Below, in pieces: positions 5,514 through 9,925 of a stretch of DNA of 9,925 nt. The notes beneath the pieces were generated by a model. It saw nothing but the letters and a program-made list of their open reading frames with translations. It searched no databases and had not been told where the DNA came from. Positions within the stretch are counted from its first letter, which is position 1. Each line of letters opens with the position of its first letter. The stretch comes from JAMOQA01 sp964420365 (GTDB lineage: Bacteria > Acidobacteriota > Polarisedimenticolia > J045). The position numbers were made by a program, and so were the translations under genes. Location: NCBI GenBank assembly GCA_964420365.1, contig CAYQTA010000071.1, positions 1-9,925 of the forward strand, read 5' to 3'.

Positions 5514-6662
5514 ATGGCCGAGGTCTCCCGGGAGCGGCGGGGCGGGGCGTGGCCGGGCCGCGTCGCGTTTACGCTGGTCGTCCTGGTCACGTGCCTCTGG
5601 ACGTTCTGGGGCGCGGGGGAGCTCTACTACGAGGCGTGGGGGCTCCCCCTGCCCGAGCCGCTCTTCTACCTGGTGCCGGCGGCGGCCTGCCTGCTGCTCT
5701 CCGTGCTCGCGGCGGTTCGCCCGTTCGCGGGGGGAATCGTCATCCTGGTCGTCGGCGGGGGATTCACGCTCTGGTGGTGGACGATGATGGCGCTGAGGGT
5801 CGGGCTCGACCCGCGGCGCGCCCTCGTCCACGTGCCGGCGAGCGCCCTGCTCGTGCTGGTCGCCGTGCTCTTCCTGCTCGAGGGGCGGCGAGCGCGGCGG
5901 CTGCTCACCGGCGGGGACGACGCGGCACGGGCGGCGTACCTGCGCGTCCGTCGGCGCCGACTCGTGCTCGCGACCACGCTCCCCCTGCTGGTCTTCGCGG
6001 GCGTCTCGGCGGCGGAGCTGCCACGGGTACTCTCCCGGGTGGATGATGGCCGGCGCGACGCGCGGCGGATCGCCTGCGAGGGCGTGGACCTCACCTGGGC
6101 GCCGGCCGGTCCCGGGTGGAACCTGCGCCGGGAGGGCGGCTGGTATCCCTCGTGGGACCACCTCGCGCTGTACGGGAAGCCGCCGGTGGGACTCGACCTG
6201 GCGGCGAAGTTCCCGGGCGCGCCCGCGGACCGGCTGCCCCACGCGTCCGCCGAGGAGTTCGCGCGCTGGAACCTCTGCCGGTACCTCTCCGGGGACGGGA
6301 CGCGCCTCGAGGGGGAGCCGGTCGACGCCTGGCGGATGCCGACCGCGGACGAGGTCGTCCGTTCGCTCGTCCACCACGGCGAGTGCGCCGGCTGCACGTG
6401 GGACGGGAGGCTCCCGGGGCGGGCGAGCTGCGAGGAGGACCCGGGGAAGGAGACGCCGCTCTGGGCGCCGGACCAGCCGCCGATCTACCTGTGGACCGGG
6501 GACGAGGCCCCGGCGCTCCCGGGCGAAGACGTCCCCTCCCGGGCTGTCTACGTCAGCTACCGGGGGCGGGTGGACGCGCGCCCCAAGGACTGGGGCAACT
6601 CGCGCCACGGGTACCGCTGCGTCCGGGAGGTTCCTCCCGGTGCACCGGGCCCGGGGCACTGA
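5514..6662 (+). CDS. Membrane protein with C-terminal FGE/SUMF1-like domain
   Basis: A 382-residue protein. Five hydrophobic helices lie at about 17-37, 46-68, 72-95, 106-123 and 150-168. The loop between the fourth and fifth (EGRRARRLL...RVRRRR) is strongly basic and, by the positive-inside rule, cytoplasmic, so the N-terminus is in and the C-terminal domain faces the periplasm. Residues about 190-372 resemble the formylglycine-generating-enzyme/SUMF1 fold: FARWNLCRYLSGDG, then WRMPTADEVVRSL, IYLWTGDEA, AVYVSYRGRV and the terminal HGYRCVRE, which parallel the family's lysine/W-x-LPT, L-W-T and G-[YF]-R-C-V-R landmarks. I do not see the complete catalytic cysteine arrangement of FGE and no sulfatase lies nearby, so a non-formylglycine role is likely. 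ATG 5514 with GGAGGG (5504-5509) is preferred over the in-frame GTG at 5502. It lies 45 bp after the kinase and may share its transcript. Confidence 0.7.
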   Translation: MAEVSRERRGGAWPGRVAFTLVVLVTCLWTFWGAGELYYEAWGLPLPEPLFYLVPAAACLLLSVLAAVRPFAGGIVILVVGGGFTLWWWTMMALRVGLDPRRALVHVPASALLVLVAVLFLLEGRRARRLLTGGDDAARAAYLRVRRRRLVLATTLPLLVFAGVSAAELPRVLSRVDDGRRDARRIACEGVDLTWAPAGPGWNLRREGGWYPSWDHLALYGKPPVGLDLAAKFPGAPADRLPHASAEEFARWNLCRYLSGDGTRLEGEPVDAWRMPTADEVVRSLVHHGECAGCTWDGRLPGRASCEEDPGKETPLWAPDQPPIYLWTGDEAPALPGEDVPSRAVYVSYRGRVDARPKDWGNSRHGYRCVREVPPGAPGPGH

Positions 6663-6675
6663 ACGCCGCGGGCGT

Positions 6676-7935
6676 CTACCGGCGGGGACCACCCCCTTCG
6701 AGCGCATCGAGCGCGCGGGGAGGAGGCAGGGCCGGGGGCCCGGCCGGCCGGAACTCGATGGCCCCGAGATCGGGCGCCCGGCCGGCGTACCATTCCCCGA
6801 CGTCGACTCCCCGGTCGATGAGCACGCTTCCCTCGGACGGCGCGAGGAACGGGCCCGTGGGCAGGCTTCCGTCGGCGTTTCGCGGGCCCCTCGCGCGGGT
6901 GTCGTCGAGGCTGGCGAAGTCCTGCGCCGTCACCGTCACCCCGGGGGGATCGTTCCACGAGTTCCAGGCGTCGTCCACCTCGTCTCCGATCTCGATCCCG
7001 CCGTCCGCGAAGGAGACGTTGTTGCGGAGGAAGTGGGCGGCGTCCCGAAACCGGAAGCCGACGAGCCCGTTGTTCCACGACGTGCAGTTCGTGACCCGTT
7101 CCGGGTCCGTGGCGTCGTCGTACTCGAAGCCCCGGCGGGCGTTCTTCCAGGCGATGCACCGGTGGACGACCGGTCCCCCGGGCCCGAGCTTGAAGCCGTT
7201 TCCGTCGCCGGCGAACGCCTCGCCGATCCCCCAGCGGTCGAAGCCGTTGCCCCAGGCCCAGCACCTCTCGATTCGCACCGACCCGCCGGCCTCCCACAGG
7301 TCGTACCCGTCGTCCGAGTTGTTCCACGCCCGGCACCCCCGCAGGATCACCCCGGGCCCGGCCCCGTACTTGATGCTGAACCCGTCCGCGTGTTCGCCCG
7401 CGCTCGGGCCCAGGTCGACGTTGTCGTGGGAATCACAGTCGACGATCTCCACGTCGTGGACGTCGTTCTCGAGGGCGATCCCGGCCAGGTGATGACCGTG
7501 GGAATCGAGCCGGAGCAGCCGGACGTGGTGGCTGCCGTCCGTCAGGAGAACACCGTCGGAGGGCCCGTCCCGGAACTCGATGTCGCGCACGACCAGGTAC
7601 GACCCCGTCACCCGGAACTTCACGGGGTCCTGCTGGTCGTGGGAGGACCCGTCGAGGATCGCGTGCTCCCCGGGATAGGACGCGATGGTGATCCGGGCGC
7701 CCGGTGCCCCGTGAACGTCGACGTTGGTCTCGATGTCGTAGGTCCCACCCCGCACCAGGACGGTGTCTCCCGGAGCGACCTCCTGGAGCGCCCGCTGGAT
7801 CGTGCGGAACGGTTCAGCGAGCGTCCCGGGATTGTCGTCACTGCCCCAGGTCGCCACGTACCAGGTGGCTTCCGCCACGGCGGGGAAGGACGACAGGCAG
7901 GCGAGGACGAGGAGGAAACGGGACCAGTGTTTCAT
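6676..7935 (-). CDS. Secreted PL9-type pectate lyase-like parallel beta-helix protein
   Basis: A 419-residue exported protein, start CAT at 7933-7935 and stop TAG at 6678-6676. Signal peptide MKHWSRFLLVLACLSSFPAVAEA, cleavage near residue 23, then TWYVATWGSDDNPGTLAEPF and PGDTVLVRGGTY, typical of the N-terminal cap of polysaccharide lyase 9-like helices. The central rungs carry the PL9 landmarks: ADGFSIKYG (D184), NSDDGYDLW (D208, D209, D212) and GDGNGFKLG (K249). In the Pel9A family, by my recollection, four Asp bind calcium and one Lys is the catalytic base; here the spacing D+24, +25, +28 agrees and the Lys is at +65, within one residue of the recalled value. It should therefore eliminate across polygalacturonate-type uronides, though another uronide substrate is possible. 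The end (APDLGAIEF, then a Pro/Gly tail) is typical of such helices. The Shine-Dalgarno (AGGAG on the minus strand, about 7946-7950) is 10 nt off. The open frame extends upstream to 9537 only because antisense to the peptidase lacks stops. It converges on the membrane gene with a 13-bp gap. Confidence 0.85.
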   Translation of the reverse strand: MKHWSRFLLVLACLSSFPAVAEATWYVATWGSDDNPGTLAEPFRTIQRALQEVAPGDTVLVRGGTYDIETNVDVHGAPGARITIASYPGEHAILDGSSHDQQDPVKFRVTGSYLVVRDIEFRDGPSDGVLLTDGSHHVRLLRLDSHGHHLAGIALENDVHDVEIVDCDSHDNVDLGPSAGEHADGFSIKYGAGPGVILRGCRAWNNSDDGYDLWEAGGSVRIERCWAWGNGFDRWGIGEAFAGDGNGFKLGPGGPVVHRCIAWKNARRGFEYDDATDPERVTNCTSWNNGLVGFRFRDAAHFLRNNVSFADGGIEIGDEVDDAWNSWNDPPGVTVTAQDFASLDDTRARGPRNADGSLPTGPFLAPSEGSVLIDRGVDVGEWYAGRAPDLGAIEFRPAGPPALPPPRALDALEGGGPRR

Positions 7936-7959
7936 GTCGCCGGGTCTCCTGGAGGGTAG

Positions 7960-7971
7960 ATGGTACACCAT
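7960..7971. promoter_or_regulatory. Inverted repeat ATGGT-AC-ACCAT
   Basis: Exact 5-bp arms with a 2-bp centre, 25 bp upstream of the lyase start and overlapping the best -10 candidate for the lyase. Position favours an operator; arm length is short enough for chance. Confidence 0.3.
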
Positions 7972-8007
7972 GCCGCTCGCGATCTGCTGCCAGCACCGTG
8001 GGGCCCG

Positions 8008-8013
8008 TAGAAT
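8008..8013 (+). promoter_or_regulatory. -10-like TAGAAT upstream of M14 peptidase
   Basis: TAGAAT, five of six bases of the TATAAT consensus, lies 57 bp before the peptidase ATG. Its context GTAGAATGG matches GTAGACTGG at 5479-5487. The -35 position (about 7985-7990) shows only a weak match. Confidence 0.45.
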
Positions 8014-8036
8014 GGCGAGGCCCGGGAGGTGCGTGC

Positions 8037-8054
8037 CGGGGGTGGAGGCCCCCG
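8037..8054 (+). promoter_or_regulatory. GC hairpin just before the peptidase ribosome binding site
   Basis: CGGGGG (8037-8042) and CCCCCG (8049-8054) form a 6-bp all-GC stem with a 6-base loop that ends 2 bases before the AGGAGG at 8057-8062. It leaves the ribosome binding site free, so its likelier effect is to stabilise or insulate the leader. It follows the -10 element at 8008, so it would be transcribed. Confidence 0.3.
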
Positions 8055-8070
8055 CGAGGAGGAGCCGCCC

Positions 8071-9925
8071 ATGAGAGCTGCCGCCGGTGTGACCCTCGTG
8101 CTCCTGCTGGTCGCCTCGATCGCGCCCGCGCCGGCGGAGGAGCCGGCGTCCCCGCCCGCGGCCGGCTGGACGATCGAGCCGGCCTCGTTCCTGCCGCCGG
8201 TCCGGCCCTGGCACGGGAAGAGCGAGTCCCTCGCCGTCCCGCCGGACGATCCGTGGGCGACCCCCTGCGAGAGAAGCGGGTTCACCGGGAGCCCGTCGTA
8301 CGACGAGACCGTCGCCTGGCTCCGGCGCCTTTGCGACGCCTCGCCCCACCTGCGGATGGTCTCGATCGGGCGCAGCCGGGAGGGGCGCGACATCTGGATG
8401 GTCGTCGCCACCGAGGGCGGCCTCGAGCACCCGAGGCACCTCCGGGAGAACGGCAGGCCGACGGTCCTCTTCCAGGCCGGCATCCACTCCGGCGAGATCG
8501 ACGGCAAGGACGCCGGGATGATGCTGCTCCGCGACCTCACCGTCCGGAAGGCGCTGCCCGGGCTCCTCGAGAAGGTCAACGTGCTGTTCGTGCCGATCCT
8601 CTCCGTCGACGCTCACGAGCGGCGGAGCGAGTACAGCCGGATCAACCAGCGCGGTCCCCGCGTGATGGGCTGGCGGACCAACGCCCGCAACCTGAACCTC
8701 AACCGGGACTACGCGAAGCTCGACACGCGGGAGATCCGGGCGGCCGTGCAGGCCCTCGACGAGTGGCCGGTCGACCTCTACGTGGACATCCACGTCACCG
8801 ACGGTTCCGACTACCAGTACGACGTCACCTTCGGGTGGAACGGGCGCCACGCCTGGTCGCCCGCGATCGCCACCTGGCTCGACGAGGTGTTCCGGCCGCG
8901 GGTCTCGAGCGACCTGGAGGCCTGGGGCCACGTGCCCGGCCCGACGATCTTCCAGGTCGACCGGCTCGACCCCGCGAAGGGAATCTGGGACTGGACCGCG
9001 TCGCCCCGCTTCTCGACGGGGTACGGCGACGCCCGCCACCTGCCGACGGTGCTCGTCGAGAACCACTCGCTGAAGCCGTTCCGGAGGCGCGTCCTGGGGA
9101 CGCGGGTGCTGATGGAGAGCGTCCTGCGCCTGCTCGCCGCGGAGGGGGCCTCGCTGCGCCGGGCGATCGAGGAGGACCGGGCCCGGCGGCGCGCGGAGGT
9201 TCCGCTCGAGTTCGAGGTGAACCCGGACGACCACCGGACGATGCTCTACCGGGCGATCGAGGTCGTCCCGCGCCTTTCCGAGATCAGCGGATCGGTGATC
9301 CCGCGCTGGACGGGCAAGCCCCTCGACCTCGAGGTGCCGATCCGGGCCCAGACGAAGGTGAAGACGTCGGTGACGCGCCCGGCGGCGTACCTGGTGCCGC
9401 CCGCCTGGGGCCACGTCGTCGACCGGCTGCGGCTCCACGGGGTGGAGGTCGAGTACCTCCGGGAGCCGCAGACCCTCGAGGTCGAGGTGTACCGGCTCGC
9501 GGACCCGGAGCTCGACCGGCAGCCCTACGAGGGGCACGTGCGGGTCCGGGCGAAGACGACCGTCGAGCGGCGGACGATGACCTTCCCGCGGGGAACGGCG
9601 AGGATCTCCACCGACCAGGCCCTCGGGGACCTGGTCGTGCTGCTCCTCGAGCCGGCCTCGCCGGACTCGTTCTTCCAGTGGGGGTTCTTCCTGCCGGTGC
9701 TCCAGCGGGCGGAGTACTTCGAGGCCTACGCGATGGAACCGCTCGCGCGGCGGATGCTGGCGAGGGACCCGGCGCTGCGGGAGGAGTTCCTCGAGAAGCT
9801 GCGGAAGGACCCGGCGTTCCGGGGCGACCCGCGGGCGCGGCTCGAGTGGTTCTACCGGAGGACGCCCTGGTACGACGACCGGTACCTGCTCTACCCGGTC
9901 GCCCGCGTCCCCGGCGACCCCTGCG
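8071..9925 (+). CDS. Exported M14 zinc carboxypeptidase (right end cut by window)
   Basis: 618 codons are visible with no stop before the edge. A signal peptide (MRAAAGVTLVLLLVASIAPAPA, cleavage near residue 22) precedes the M14 metallopeptidase domain (about 75-345). Zinc and catalytic residues are complete: HSGE with H139 and E142, DIH with H241, substrate-binding NRD with N211/R212, and catalytic E330 in LVENHSLK. It should remove C-terminal residues from peptides outside the cytoplasm. Residues about 370-618 form an extra C-terminal region ending in the blocks FFQWGFFLPVLQRAEYFEAY, LARDPALREEFLEKLRKDPAF and WYDDRYLLYPVARV, typical of large bacterial M14-like proteins whose C-terminus closes soon after YPV, so probably only a few residues are missing. 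ATG 8071 has a perfect AGGAGG (8057-8062) 8 nt upstream. It is divergent from the PL9-like lyase, so both probably serve nutrient release. Confidence 0.9.
   Translation, partial: MRAAAGVTLVLLLVASIAPAPAEEPASPPAAGWTIEPASFLPPVRPWHGKSESLAVPPDDPWATPCERSGFTGSPSYDETVAWLRRLCDASPHLRMVSIGRSREGRDIWMVVATEGGLEHPRHLRENGRPTVLFQAGIHSGEIDGKDAGMMLLRDLTVRKALPGLLEKVNVLFVPILSVDAHERRSEYSRINQRGPRVMGWRTNARNLNLNRDYAKLDTREIRAAVQALDEWPVDLYVDIHVTDGSDYQYDVTFGWNGRHAWSPAIATWLDEVFRPRVSSDLEAWGHVPGPTIFQVDRLDPAKGIWDWTASPRFSTGYGDARHLPTVLVENHSLKPFRRRVLGTRVLMESVLRLLAAEGASLRRAIEEDRARRRAEVPLEFEVNPDDHRTMLYRAIEVVPRLSEISGSVIPRWTGKPLDLEVPIRAQTKVKTSVTRPAAYLVPPAWGHVVDRLRLHGVEVEYLREPQTLEVEVYRLADPELDRQPYEGHVRVRAKTTVERRTMTFPRGTARISTDQALGDLVVLLLEPASPDSFFQWGFFLPVLQRAEYFEAYAMEPLARRMLARDPALREEFLEKLRKDPAFRGDPRARLEWFYRRTPWYDDRYLLYPVARVPGDPC

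Larger units (their letters stand above)
7936..8070. other. Divergent promoter region between lyase and peptidase
   Basis: These 135 bp separate the minus-strand lyase from the plus-strand peptidase. I see no gene. It contains the inverted repeat at 7960-7971, a plus-strand -10-like hexamer (8008-8013) and a GC hairpin (8037-8054). For the lyase direction the best minus-strand -10 candidate is TACCAT, which overlaps the inverted repeat, so a regulator bound there would probably affect the lyase first. Divergent layout suggests joint control of the two secreted proteins. Confidence 0.55.

Noticed and set aside
5514..6662. A canonical sulfatase-activating formylglycine-generating enzyme
   Set aside because: No adjacent sulfatase, five preceding membrane helices and no clear catalytic cysteine pair; only an FGE-like fold is claimed.
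2724..6707. A 1327-residue minus-strand open frame
   Set aside because: It is antisense to the well-supported kinase and membrane genes. Its product is dominated by Arg, Pro and Gly, contains no recognisable domain and mirrors the GC bias.
6043..7959. A 638-residue plus-strand open frame across the convergent junction
   Set aside because: It is antisense to the lyase and out of frame with the membrane gene; the product is composition-driven.
6676..9537. A continuous 953-residue minus-strand protein fusing the lyase to an upstream extension
   Set aside because: The part beyond 7935 is antisense to the M14 peptidase with its intact zinc site. The lyase has a signal peptide and ribosome binding site exactly at 7935.
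1..9925. CRISPR array, tRNA, rRNA or mobile element
   Set aside because: I saw no regularly spaced repeats, no cloverleaf-like sequence with its conserved T-loop, and no transposase or integrase motif on either strand. A tRNAscan or Rfam run would be the decisive test.

Overview
This is a very GC-rich window (third codon positions almost always G or C), so long spurious open frames run on both strands; genes were chosen by protein families, signal peptides, ribosome binding sites and abutting ends. The content (several exported proteins, AGGAGG-type Shine-Dalgarno sites, a Cache-sensing hybrid histidine kinase, a PL9-type pectate lyase) points to a free-living high-GC Gram-negative-type bacterium. 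Acidobacteriota or a similar poorly cultured phylum is my guess; nothing here fixes the lineage.

Layout. (1) 1-97, minus: the first 32 codons of an exported protein running off the left edge. (2) 98-511: a 414-bp divergent control region carrying several perfect inverted repeats and, nearest the next gene, a 16-base sequence close to a sigma-54 -24/-12 promoter, embedded in an 11-bp-period direct repeat. (3) 512-2652, plus: a two-gene unit joined by an ATGA overlap, made of an XRE helix-turn-helix regulator with a TPR-like helical body and an exported beta-propeller-like protein. (4) 2653-2840: a gap with a GC hairpin. (5) 2841-5468, plus: a dCache hybrid histidine kinase with its own receiver domain. 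(6) 5514-6662, plus: a five-helix membrane protein ending in a formylglycine-generating-enzyme/SUMF1-like domain, whose ribosome binding site can pair with an upstream C-rich stretch. (7) 6676-7935, minus and convergent: a secreted parallel beta-helix protein with the PL9 calcium site and catalytic lysine. (8) 7936-8070: a 135-bp divergent promoter region. (9) 8071 to the right edge, plus: an exported M14 zinc carboxypeptidase, nearly complete.

How they may fit together. The divergent pair on the right (PL9 lyase and M14 peptidase) looks like a small extracellular polymer-degrading locus. The kinase and the FGE-like membrane protein are close enough (45 bp) to share a transcript, although a -10-like motif also lies between them. 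The regulator plus exported partner on the left is the least conventional part: a translationally coupled XRE-TPR protein and secreted protein under a possible sigma-54 promoter. I see no mobile element, CRISPR array, tRNA, rRNA or phage gene.
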